Source: Methylomonas sp. MK1 (lineage in GTDB: Bacteria > Pseudomonadota > Gammaproteobacteria > Methylococcales > Methylomonadaceae). From it: a stretch of 64,000 bases of DNA. Made by a program: the position numbers and the translations under genes. Shown piece by piece: positions 19,786-28,078 of the stretch; within the stretch, counting starts at the first letter, position 1, and each line of letters starts with the position of its first letter. Location of the stretch: the NCBI RefSeq assembly GCF_000365425.1, contig NZ_AQOV01000002.1:682001-746000 (forward strand). The letters run 5' to 3'. The notes beneath the pieces were generated by a model. The model was not told where the DNA came from and ran no database searches. It worked only from the letters and a program-made list of their open reading frames with translations.

Positions 19786-21930
19786 ATGGCTAACGAACTT
19801 TTTAGTCCGCATTGGTACCGAGTCGCTAAACTCAAGCCCAGGCTACACAGCCATATCGAGATCCATCGCCACGAGTATCGCGGCCTGATTTGGTACATCC
19901 TCGAAGACCCCAATACCGCCCGCCACCAGCGCTTTAACAGCCTGGCCTATCAGTTTATCGGGTTATTGGAAGGCAAGTTAACGGTGCAAGAGATTGCCGA
20001 TACCCTGAATCGGCAACTGGGTGACTACGCGCCCAGCCAACAAGACCTCATTCAGTTGCTGGGGCAATTGCATCAGGCCGATTTGATCCAAACCGACGCC
20101 TTGGTCAACACCGAAGAATTGTTCGAGCGTCAAGCCCGACTGAACAGCGCGAAAAGCAATCAGCGTTTGTTAAATCCACTGTCGTTGAAATTACCGCTGT
20201 GGGATCCGGACGAGTTTCTCGGCAAACATGTGTCCAAAGTGGCTGGTTTGTTCAGCATTAAATTCGGCGTGGTCTGGCTGCTGGTCGTCGCAATCGCTTT
20301 GCTGCAAGCCGGAGCGAATTGGCCGGAAATCAGCCATCATTTCGAATTGAACGCCTTGGCCCCCTACAATTTTTTGATCATGTTCTTGCTGTATCCCCTG
20401 ATCAAAATCCTGCATGAATTGGGACATGGCTTTGCGATGAAGGTGAAAGGCGGCGAAGTGCATGAAATGGGCGTCAATTTTTTATTGTTTATACCGGTGC
20501 CTTACGTCAATGTCTCAGCCGCCAACCATCTGCGTAACAAATACGACCGGATGTTGATCAGCGCCGCCGGCATTTTGGTCGAAGGCTTTCTGGCCGCGCT
20601 CGGCTTATTCTTGTTTTTGAGCACCGAGACCGGCTTTGTCCAGGATATTGGTTTCGACATCCTGCTGACCGGTGGCGTGTCGTCGCTATTTTTTAACGGC
20701 AACCCGCTATTGAAGTACGACGGCTATTACATTCTGGCCGATGCTTTGAGTATTCCCAATCTATACCAGCGCTCGACTCAAATCTGGAGCTATTTATTTC
20801 AGCGCTATCTGTTTGGTTTGAAACAGGCGGTTTCGCCGGCCTCCGCGCCAGGCGAAACGGCTTGGTTCGTAATCTTTAGTTTGGCGTCGCTGACTTACCG
20901 CCTGATGATGTTGTGGTTCGTCTGTATCTATCTGATCGAAAAATTTTTCTCCTTGGGTGTCGTCGTTGCCTTGTTGATGGTGTCATTACAGGTCGTGTTT
21001 CCGCTGTATAAAGCCATACGTTTTGTGTTTACCAGCCCCAGTCTAAGTCGGAAAAGAGATAAGGCGCTGCTGACCACGGCAGGGTTGGCCTTGTTTCTCG
21101 TTCTGGTTTTCGGTGCTTTGCCGATCCCGAATTACACGCTGGCCGAAGGCGTGGTTTGGCTGCCCGATGAAGCGTTGATCAAGGTCGAGCAAGAGGGCTT
21201 TATCGGCGAACTTTTAGTGAGATCCAATCAGTTTGTGAATCGGGGTGATGTATTGCTGGCCATGCACGACGACGCCTTAGAAGCCAAAGCCAAGATCGCA
21301 CGCGCCAAGGTTGCCGAGTTGCAAAGCCAATATCGGGCGGAGAAAGAGTCGGATTTGGTGAAGGCGGAAATTTTGAAAGAATCGCTGCACGTTGCGGAAT
21401 CCGAACTGGACCATTTGAACAAAAAAGCGAGTGCTATGATTGTGAGTGCGACGAAATCCGGCTACATTTTGTTGCCGGATGCCGACGATCTGACCGGTAG
21501 CTATTTACGCCAGGGTGAGTTGATTGGTTACATTCTGGATGAACAGCCGCCGACGATCCGCATGGTGGTAACGCAAGACAATATTGGCCTGCTGCGGCAA
21601 GGTAGCCCGGAAATCAATGTGCGCCTGGTAAGTGATCCATATCGAGACTATCCGGCCCGTATTATCAGGCTGGCGCCGGAAGCGACCAACACGCTACCCA
21701 GCCCGGCCCTTGCGACCACCGGCGGTGGCAAGATCCGCGTGAATTCGGAAAACGAACAAGACATGCAAACCCTGCAAAAAATCTTTTTGGTCGATCTGGA
21801 CTTCTCGCCGCCGAAAAATCTACCGATAGGCATGCGCGCCTATGTGCGGATCAACCATGGCGGCGAATCGATTATGACTCAGCTGTACCGCCGGGTACGC
21901 CAGGTGTTTTTGAGGCAGTTCAATGTCTGA
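19786..21930 (+). CDS. M50 metalloprotease with PqqD-like and HlyD parts
   Basis: 714 residues. The start (about 30-105: YRGLIWYILEDPNTARHQRF ... TVQEIADTLN) resembles a PqqD-type peptide-recognition wing. Several TM helices hold a site-2-protease core with HELGH at 210-214 and the second zinc-ligand motif NPLLKYDGYYIL. After a last TM helix (about 430-450) comes a lipoyl/HlyD adaptor with coiled coil (EGFIGELLVRSNQFVNRGD onward). Such M50-lipoyl proteins are known beside peptide exporters and ABC systems, but here no ABC ATPase is nearby and the next gene is SecA-like. It probably cuts or guides a substrate at the inner membrane. It overlaps the SecA-like gene by 8 bases. Confidence 0.92.
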   Translation: MANELFSPHWYRVAKLKPRLHSHIEIHRHEYRGLIWYILEDPNTARHQRFNSLAYQFIGLLEGKLTVQEIADTLNRQLGDYAPSQQDLIQLLGQLHQADLIQTDALVNTEELFERQARLNSAKSNQRLLNPLSLKLPLWDPDEFLGKHVSKVAGLFSIKFGVVWLLVVAIALLQAGANWPEISHHFELNALAPYNFLIMFLLYPLIKILHELGHGFAMKVKGGEVHEMGVNFLLFIPVPYVNVSAANHLRNKYDRMLISAAGILVEGFLAALGLFLFLSTETGFVQDIGFDILLTGGVSSLFFNGNPLLKYDGYYILADALSIPNLYQRSTQIWSYLFQRYLFGLKQAVSPASAPGETAWFVIFSLASLTYRLMMLWFVCIYLIEKFFSLGVVVALLMVSLQVVFPLYKAIRFVFTSPSLSRKRDKALLTTAGLALFLVLVFGALPIPNYTLAEGVVWLPDEALIKVEQEGFIGELLVRSNQFVNRGDVLLAMHDDALEAKAKIARAKVAELQSQYRAEKESDLVKAEILKESLHVAESELDHLNKKASAMIVSATKSGYILLPDADDLTGSYLRQGELIGYILDEQPPTIRMVVTQDNIGLLRQGSPEINVRLVSDPYRDYPARIIRLAPEATNTLPSPALATTGGGKIRVNSENEQDMQTLQKIFLVDLDFSPPKNLPIGMRAYVRINHGGESIMTQLYRRVRQVFLRQFNV

Positions 21931-23920
21931 GTTGGTGCTGCGTCCTGGGGTACATTTTGGTAGCTACCCGCAAAAGCCGGAAAGTCGACTAAGCGATTTC
22001 GAACAAGGCGCGGCGGCATTTTTCGACAAAATCCACAAACGCCTGCATCGCCAGCGGTTCAGCCAGCCTTATATCGTCAGTCGAGTTGAAAAAATTGCCG
22101 CCCCTCTAAGCAACTACAACGAGCAACAACTGACCATTGCCATTCTGGATCTGCGGGAAAATCTATACCGGCATGGTCTGAAAGAAGAACTGATGATCAA
22201 AGCCTTCGCGCTGATTCGCGAAACCGCCGGTCGAACTTTGAATAAACGGCATTTTGATGTGCAACTGTTTGGCGGCTGGTTAATGATCAACGGCATGCTG
22301 GCGGAAATGGAAACCGGCGAAGGTAAGACGTTGACCGCGACGTTGCCGGCCTGCACTGCCGCCTTGGCCGGCATCCCGGTGCATGTGATTACTGCCAACG
22401 ATTACTTGGCGGCGCGCGATGCCGAGATTTTGAAGCCGCTTTATCTGCGCCTGGGCTTGAAATCCGGCGCGGTAATCGACGGTATGGACCTGGAACAGCG
22501 CCGAAAACTCTATCAACAACCCATCGTGCACACGACGAATAAACAGATTGCCTTTGATTATCTGCGCGACCGCATTGAAATGGGTGAAGATGTGGGCTTG
22601 TTAAAATTTCAATTCAAGCAGATTCAACGGCAAATAAAACAGCCGAGAAGCAACGCTCTGATCATGCGCGGCTTGTGCTTTGCCATTATTGACGAAGCCG
22701 ATAGTGTATTGATCGATGAAGCCAAAACGCCACTGATCATCACCCAGACCCGGCCGAATGAGGAGTCTCCGGAAACCTATGGTGATGCTTTGTATCTGGC
22801 CTCATCGTTGTTCATCAACGACGACTTTGTCATGGACGCCAAAACTCGCGACGTTGAACTGACGCCGCAAGGCGAAAATACTATTGCGGATATGATTATC
22901 GGCTTGGGGCCGAGTTGGAAAAACAAGCGCTGGCGGGAGGCTATGGTCAAGCAGGCGCTAATCGCCGAGTATTGCTTCAAGCGCAACAAACAATACATCC
23001 TGAAAGACAACAAGGTCCAAATCATCGATGAGTTTACCGGCCGGGTGATGGAAGATCGCTCCTGGGAACAAGGCTTGCAGCAAATGATAGAAGCGAAGGA
23101 AGGTTGCTTGATTTCCGAACAACGCGAACCTCTGGCAAGGATCAGTTATCAGCGCTTTTTCAGTCGCTATCTCAAACTGGCCGGTACCTCGGGCACGGTG
23201 CGGGAAGTAGCAACGGAAATGCAGCGCGTTTATGGTTTGCATAGCATAAAAGTGCCGACTCATAGAGTGTCGAAACGGATTTTGCTCAGTGAGCGGATTT
23301 ATGCCACGCAGGTAGCCAAGCAACGCGTGTTTCTACAACGGGTCAGCGAGTTGCACTCACTAGGCCAGCCGGTATTGATCGGTACCGGTTCGGTCGTCGA
23401 ATCGCTGGAGGTCAGCGTATGGTTGGAGCAGGCCGGCGTTCCTCACCGGGTATTAAATGCCGAGCAAGATCAACACGAAGCGGAAATTATTGCCCATGCC
23501 GGCCAGCTAAATGCCGTTACCGTGGCGACCAATATGGCAGGCCGCGGCACCGATATTGCATTGGGCTTGGGCGTGGCGGAGCTGGGCGGTTTGCATGTGA
23601 TCGCGTTGAACTGTAACGAGTCTCGGCGCATAGATCGGCAACTATACGGCCGTTGCGCCCGGCAAGGCGATCCGGGTAGCTGCGAAGCGATACTGTCGCT
23701 GGAGGATGCGCCGCTGAGTGAGTTTTATTCGTCTGCTATCCTCAAGGCTCTGGCCGGCCTGGCTAAAGATCAGCAAGCTTTGCCGGCGCTGTTGGGAAAA
23801 CTGATATTACGCTTGCCGCAAACTTACAAAGAGCGGCAACAGCGCAACATCAGAAGGCAATTAAGCAAACAGGACAAGCATTTGTCGCGTATTTTGGCGT
23901 TTTCCGGCAAGTTTGAATAA
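21923..23920 (+). CDS. Short SecA-like translocase ATPase
   Basis: 665 residues against about 900 for housekeeping SecA. Walker A is in EMETGEGKTLTATLP (GEGKT at 132-136); AIIDEADSVLIDEAKTPLII is the DEAD box; FAFDYLRD-like FDYLRDR, VATNMAGRGTDIALG and IDRQLYGRCARQGDPGS are the remaining SecA motor motifs. The usual N-terminal region is divergent. After the second motor domain only about 70 residues remain, so most of the helical wing/scaffold and the C-terminal zinc (SEC-C) domain are missing. It is best seen as an accessory SecA for a special substrate. Neighbours (M50-HlyD, HlyD, divergent giant protein) suggest that substrate is the giant surface protein. It could instead be a SecA paralogue with another role. 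Confidence 0.92.
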   Translation: MSELVLRPGVHFGSYPQKPESRLSDFEQGAAAFFDKIHKRLHRQRFSQPYIVSRVEKIAAPLSNYNEQQLTIAILDLRENLYRHGLKEELMIKAFALIRETAGRTLNKRHFDVQLFGGWLMINGMLAEMETGEGKTLTATLPACTAALAGIPVHVITANDYLAARDAEILKPLYLRLGLKSGAVIDGMDLEQRRKLYQQPIVHTTNKQIAFDYLRDRIEMGEDVGLLKFQFKQIQRQIKQPRSNALIMRGLCFAIIDEADSVLIDEAKTPLIITQTRPNEESPETYGDALYLASSLFINDDFVMDAKTRDVELTPQGENTIADMIIGLGPSWKNKRWREAMVKQALIAEYCFKRNKQYILKDNKVQIIDEFTGRVMEDRSWEQGLQQMIEAKEGCLISEQREPLARISYQRFFSRYLKLAGTSGTVREVATEMQRVYGLHSIKVPTHRVSKRILLSERIYATQVAKQRVFLQRVSELHSLGQPVLIGTGSVVESLEVSVWLEQAGVPHRVLNAEQDQHEAEIIAHAGQLNAVTVATNMAGRGTDIALGLGVAELGGLHVIALNCNESRRIDRQLYGRCARQGDPGSCEAILSLEDAPLSEFYSSAILKALAGLAKDQQALPALLGKLILRLPQTYKERQQRNIRRQLSKQDKHLSRILAFSGKFE

Positions 23921-24002
23921 ACGCTTTGGCCTTGAATTTACTATTTTGTTAAAAATCAGACCGTTTCAAATCAAGTCAAATTAATCCATTAGTAACTTTT
24001 AC

Positions 24003-24890
24003 ATGTCCATACGCCACCTTTTTTTTCGCGCACTACTCGGCCCCGGCCTATTCAGTGGCGCCGTGCTCGCCGCCAATCTGGATTGCATGGTCAAGCCGGA
24101 AATGTACGTCGAGCTAAGCAGCCCGGTTGCCGGTACCGTCGAAGCGCTGTTGGTCGATAAGGGCGATCACGTTGCCAAAGGCCAGCCGCTTGCCCAATTG
24201 GAAGCCTCGGTGGAATGGGCCAAGTTCAACCAGGCCAAGGCCGATGCCGAGACCAATAGCGAGGTACGCAATCAGAAAGTGAAATTGGAGTACGCCACGC
24301 GCAACCGCACCCGCTATCGCAGTTTAGCCACGACCAGTGTTATTTCTCAAATCGAGAAAGACAAAGTCGAAACCGAAGTGGTGTTAGCTGGAATCGAGTT
24401 AAAAAAGGCAGAGGAACGCAAAAAGTCCGCAATGCTGGCATTGGAAATGGCTAAGGCACAACTGGAGGTTAAAACCATCAAAAGTCCGATAGACGGCATC
24501 GTCATCGACCGCTATGCCATGCCCGGCGAGTCGGTCAGTGATCGCGCGATTATGAAACTGGCGCAAGTGAATCCTTTGCGGGTTGAGTTGATCGCGCCGA
24601 CTGAATACTTTGGCCTGATTCAACCGGGTATGGAAGTGGACGTACGCCCTGAACTGCCGGTCAAAAAAGTCGTGAAAGCCATGGTCACCAAAGTTGACCA
24701 ATTGATCGATCCGGCCAGCGGTAGCTTTACGGTGCGCATGACCTTACCCAATCCCAGCGACGAACTAATCGGCGGTGTCAACTGTATCGCTACCTTCGAT
24801 TTTGCCACCCCAGCCGCAACCACGACACCGACTCCACCGCCTTTTGCGCCGCAAAACGCGGCTCCAGCGGGTCCGGTCATAAAGCGTTGA
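24003..24890 (+). CDS. Secreted HlyD-type periplasmic adaptor
   Basis: 295 residues. The N-terminus is a signal peptide (FFRALLGPGLFSGAVLAA, cleavage near residue 22). The mature part is a compact membrane-fusion protein: barrel-sandwich (LSSPVAGTVEALLVDKGDHV, TIKSPIDGIVIDRYAMPGES), an alpha-hairpin of about 80 residues, and a beta-barrel. The end is Pro/Thr-rich (about 268-295). It lies 82 bases after the SecA-like gene, probably in the same transcript. It is the third protein with an HlyD-type half in this run and may bridge to an outer-membrane partner, which is not encoded nearby. Confidence 0.88.
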   Translation: MSIRHLFFRALLGPGLFSGAVLAANLDCMVKPEMYVELSSPVAGTVEALLVDKGDHVAKGQPLAQLEASVEWAKFNQAKADAETNSEVRNQKVKLEYATRNRTRYRSLATTSVISQIEKDKVETEVVLAGIELKKAEERKKSAMLALEMAKAQLEVKTIKSPIDGIVIDRYAMPGESVSDRAIMKLAQVNPLRVELIAPTEYFGLIQPGMEVDVRPELPVKKVVKAMVTKVDQLIDPASGSFTVRMTLPNPSDELIGGVNCIATFDFATPAATTTPTPPPFAPQNAAPAGPVIKR

Positions 24891-25253
24891 TCGATGCTAC
24901 AACGCTTAACCCGCAATATTGATTCAGCTTGCAAAGAGCCTGTCATAGGGCAGTCTAGGTCAGGCTTCAAAAAATTTGGTCCGAACGCAATGACAGTAAT
25001 CAATAGGACGGGTCGATAAGCGGAATACCGGCTGATGATTTCCCAGCCAACTCTCTGCCAAAACCATCACGAGAACGGATCAATGCGGGACGCCGGACGA
25101 TTCGGGTCAGTTGCCCAGGCTATGCTGCGAACCTGTTATAAAACTTATCTCGGAAACTGCGAGGCAGCATGCAACTCGTACAGGGGGCTTAGAATAAAAT
25201 TGGCCGCTCTCGAGTAGAGTTGTAGCAATTAAATCCGTGAAAAAGAGTAGCCA
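24891..25253. other. Intergenic stretch with no gene seen
   Basis: 363 bases after the HlyD adaptor. A 60-codon open frame (25035-25217) has no recognisable motif and an unnatural composition. I saw no clear terminator, palindrome or RNA gene. Confidence 0.4.
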
Positions 25254-25442
25254 ATGTCATATATGTCAATTAATTCAGGTGCGTCCCAAATTCATAGTGC
25301 TGCCGGGGCAAATGTTCCAACAGTCAAAAAGGCCCAGTCAAACAGCCCCACGCAAGCGTTCCAGCAAGCCCAAACGGTTGTTAAAGAAGCCGATCAAAGT
25401 ACCGAAGGTGGTAAAGGCAGATTTATTGATGTTCGCGCCTGA
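25254..25442 (+). CDS. Small hypothetical protein
   Basis: 62 codons, reading MSYMSINSGASQIHSAAG and ending RFIDVRA. A second Met at 25263 is an alternative start; AAGAGTAG lies a few bases before the first ATG. The composition (Ser, Ala, Gln, Asn rich, no hydrophobic helix) recalls small proteins of unknown role that end in a DVxA motif, but I cannot name the family. It is alone between the export-like operon and a convergent gene. Confidence 0.45.
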   Translation: MSYMSINSGASQIHSAAGANVPTVKKAQSNSPTQAFQQAQTVVKEADQSTEGGKGRFIDVRA

Positions 25443-25566
25443 TGCCCGAAAATTTTATGCCGAACTGCCTAAGGTCTGAGAGCAGTCCGGTAAAACGCCA
25501 ACCAATTATTCGCCCCATCCCGCTGAGAGTTAGATTGGCTATCTCGATACCCGCCAGGTAGTCCCG

Positions 25567-27489
25567 TTAAAAAGCCTCAGGTCGATATATGCTTGCCTCC
25601 GGCAGCAATCCGGGAAACGAGCCTTTGCGGATGTTAAAGAACAGCAGTTCCGGCAGGCTGACGATAATGCCTTTCAAGCCTTTGCGTAAATTGTCCCCGT
25701 CATCCCAGGGCCAGCTGAACAAGCCGTATAGGCCCTGGCTGCCGGCTATCGCCAGATTCAAGCCGCCCTGCAATGGCCGAGGCCATAGCTGATCTTGAGT
25801 GAAGAATAAAAACGCCGCGTCGTCCCCGTTCCATTTATAAATCCTCGAACTTAGGGTATTGGATTCCTGTAAATCCACCTGCCATTGCGGCATCTGCCGG
25901 TAACGCAGTTGACGCTGCCGTTCTCTGTAGGGCTGGCGCTGGAAGCTGGTGCTGAGTCGATATGCGCTCCCTATCTGGTCATAGGCGACAAACGGAATCA
26001 TGTTCAAGCCGTCTTCGTCAACGTAACCGCCCAGCAGTCGCTGCGACGCCTGGCTTCTACTTTCCTCGGCTGTCGTCGACATGTCAGAAATCGTCTGGTT
26101 GATGAGCCGAAATATTTCCGTGACGCAATTACGGCTAAGCAGGTTATAGCCATACAAGGACTGCAATTGGTTTTGATATGTTTCGATTTGCTGCGTGACG
26201 ATGTTTTGGACATCTGCCAGTTCGCTTGTTGGCAGCGGTAAACCAACCAATTCCGCCGTTGCCGGTCGCGACGGCGTGGTTGTCAATGGCAACAGCTTCA
26301 AAGACTGCTGGTCATGGCGCGGCTTATGCAATTGCATTAGCGCTGTCGCGCTTAGCTCAAGTTCCGAGTAAGCAAGTTCATCCAACGCTATGGGGCTGTC
26401 CAGTTGTTTGGACGTCGCTGCAAACAGCTCTTGACTGTATTGCAGCGCTGCCGGCAAGTTGTCTTCGTCGATAACAGTGGCTTGTGGGTCGTCATTTTCC
26501 GCGCGGCTGCGGTCCAGCACGCTTAGATAGCCTGATGCGATGGCATGGTCCAGCGCATGTAAACGGGCCATACCCACCAGCATCGGATAGCCCCAGTCGC
26601 TGCGTTGGCTCTGCATCAGTCTAATTAAATCGGCAAACAAACGTTGTCGAAAATCTTGCAGCTTGGCACGTTGCGTTGTGTTGAGTCTGCATGCCGCCTC
26701 GGGGATTTGTAACAAACTTTCGCTACGCGGCGATAGCCTGGCTTGCAGTACATCCAGTGCAGCCAGATTCAGCAACTGATTGCGGTAGCGTTCGGCAAAC
26801 GAACTGTTCGTGGCGATAAAGTGTGTATCGGTTGGTTCACTAATTGTGGGGTCAACCGCCACGTCCGGTTTCAGGGCTTGTAAGGTTTGCCAAGCTTGTT
26901 GGCGTTTGGCCACCAAAAAATCTTCGCCATACTCGTTAACGATTGCCTCGTGCAATTGTTGTAGTGCGTGGCTGCTGTTGCCTGCTTCGATAGGGAGCGC
27001 TTCAGTCGCTCGGTATTGCGTCAAAAAATATCCCAATCCTTTTATCGGTAGAGGCGGCGCAGAGCCAAGATTTTGCAAGCCTGAAACCAGCGCTTGATCG
27101 TCGTGCAGAGCTTGTAATAGTGATAATTGCTGGTTTTGAATGAGCAGGCGGCGACTAAAGGTATCCCGTAGTGCTTGAAAAAAATCCTCTGAAACTTCGA
27201 TGCGGTGACCGTATATGTTACGGTTCTCCTGAAAGCCGTAGGCAAACTCAAAGGCGGCCGCATCGTTGCGATACAAACGCAGCAGGCCAGGTTCGACGTG
27301 CTGAAAATGAAAGACTTGTTGGTCGAATTTAATCGCGGTATGGCCGCCGCTGGCGCTGCCTTCGTTGGCGTCTATGTACAGGAATTCGAAGTGATGACTA
27401 TCTTCCGCTTCCGCAACCGTTACCCAAAGTAAACAGCCCAGTGCCAGCGCCCACTTTGCGAATTTCAAGCCAGCAACTGGCATGACCAA
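25567..27489 (-). CDS. Periplasmic DUF4105-like protein, possible permuted papain-like fold
   Basis: 640 residues. The N-terminus has a signal peptide (KWALALGCLLWVTVAEA, cleavage near residue 28). Just after it comes FLYIDANEGSASGGHTAIKF, and near residue 455 LLSRNCVTEIFRLIN. The order His-in-GHTA then Cys-in-NC recalls circularly permuted NlpC/P60-type peptidases and DUF4105, in which that His and Cys pair. The middle is helical and of unknown role. It follows the lipoprotein gene by 20 bases on the same strand, so the two are probably co-transcribed. The fold is inference; an enzyme acting on lipids or peptidoglycan would fit. The gene itself is certain. Confidence 0.75.
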   Translation of the reverse strand: MVMPVAGLKFAKWALALGCLLWVTVAEAEDSHHFEFLYIDANEGSASGGHTAIKFDQQVFHFQHVEPGLLRLYRNDAAAFEFAYGFQENRNIYGHRIEVSEDFFQALRDTFSRRLLIQNQQLSLLQALHDDQALVSGLQNLGSAPPLPIKGLGYFLTQYRATEALPIEAGNSSHALQQLHEAIVNEYGEDFLVAKRQQAWQTLQALKPDVAVDPTISEPTDTHFIATNSSFAERYRNQLLNLAALDVLQARLSPRSESLLQIPEAACRLNTTQRAKLQDFRQRLFADLIRLMQSQRSDWGYPMLVGMARLHALDHAIASGYLSVLDRSRAENDDPQATVIDEDNLPAALQYSQELFAATSKQLDSPIALDELAYSELELSATALMQLHKPRHDQQSLKLLPLTTTPSRPATAELVGLPLPTSELADVQNIVTQQIETYQNQLQSLYGYNLLSRNCVTEIFRLINQTISDMSTTAEESRSQASQRLLGGYVDEDGLNMIPFVAYDQIGSAYRLSTSFQRQPYRERQRQLRYRQMPQWQVDLQESNTLSSRIYKWNGDDAAFLFFTQDQLWPRPLQGGLNLAIAGSQGLYGLFSWPWDDGDNLRKGLKGIIVSLPELLFFNIRKGSFPGLLPEASIYRPEAF

Positions 27490-27509
27490 GTGGGCGACTG
27501 ACTGCGGGA

Positions 27510-27974
27510 TTATTTTTTCAATCCTTCTTCAATAGCTTGTTTCTTCCACGGTTCGTTATCGCTCAAACTTTCGGTAAACGCCGAAATTTGCGGTTTGCCG
27601 AGCTTGGCTTTGGCAAGTCCGCGGCCGATACCTACGTAAGTATTCCGGTCGGTTTCCCAGTTGGTGATCTCATGACTTTCGGCCAGTTCGCTGAGATGTC
27701 CGCGAAAACTGTCCAGCGTGCCGCTGCTGGATACCACGAAGGTAGCGGTATAGTCGGCTACATCTGTCTCGTATTTTTCGTGTTTGTTGCGCGAGGAGTC
27801 GGAACTGGAGGTAAAAGGGCTGGAGGCACTTTTGAAGATGCCGCCGGAACTGTCGGACAAGCTACCTATGCTGTCGGACGAGCTCTCGGAGCTGGTGGAA
27901 AACGAGCAGCCACTGATTAGCGCTGTTCCCAGAACGACAGTAGTTGCCAAGGTAAAGGTTCTGCATGAAGTCAT
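27510..27974 (-). CDS. Serine-rich putative lipoprotein
   Basis: 154 residues. A lipoprotein signal ends in LISGC (Cys about 23). A Ser-rich low-complexity linker (about 25-65) is followed by a conserved-looking domain with YETDVADYTATFVVSS and ITNWETDRNTYVGIGRGLAK, a pattern I associate with a small family of putative lipoproteins of unknown role. It is upstream of and probably co-transcribed with the DUF4105-like gene. Confidence 0.85.
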   Translation of the reverse strand: MTSCRTFTLATTVVLGTALISGCSFSTSSESSSDSIGSLSDSSGGIFKSASSPFTSSSDSSRNKHEKYETDVADYTATFVVSSSGTLDSFRGHLSELAESHEITNWETDRNTYVGIGRGLAKAKLGKPQISAFTESLSDNEPWKKQAIEEGLKK

Positions 27975-28027
27975 AGGCTTTCGGTGAGGTATTTGTCTTT
28001 AAAATTAGTAGTTTTACCGGTTATTCG

Positions 28028-28053
28028 TAGAGACGCAAGATTTTGCGTCTCTA
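28028..28053. repeat. Perfect 11-bp palindrome, terminator-like or dispersed repeat
   Basis: TAGAGACGCAA (28028-28038) and its exact complement (28043-28053) with loop GATT. It lies 26 bases past the lipA stop and 54 bases upstream of the lipoprotein start. Downstream of lipA it could act as a transcription end, though no good T-tract follows. The core GAGACGC...GCGTCTC resembles palindromes dispersed in many bacterial genomes. Confidence 0.5.
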
Positions 28054-28078
28054 AAGTGTTTCGTTGGCGGTAGTAGAG

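Noticed and set aside
25035..25217. 60-codon open frame between the HlyD gene and the small ORF
   Set aside because: No motif, unnatural composition and no convincing ribosome site.
25237..25479. 80-codon open frame overlapping the small ORF in another frame
   Set aside because: Lys/Pro-rich shadow of the 62-codon frame, which has the more natural composition.
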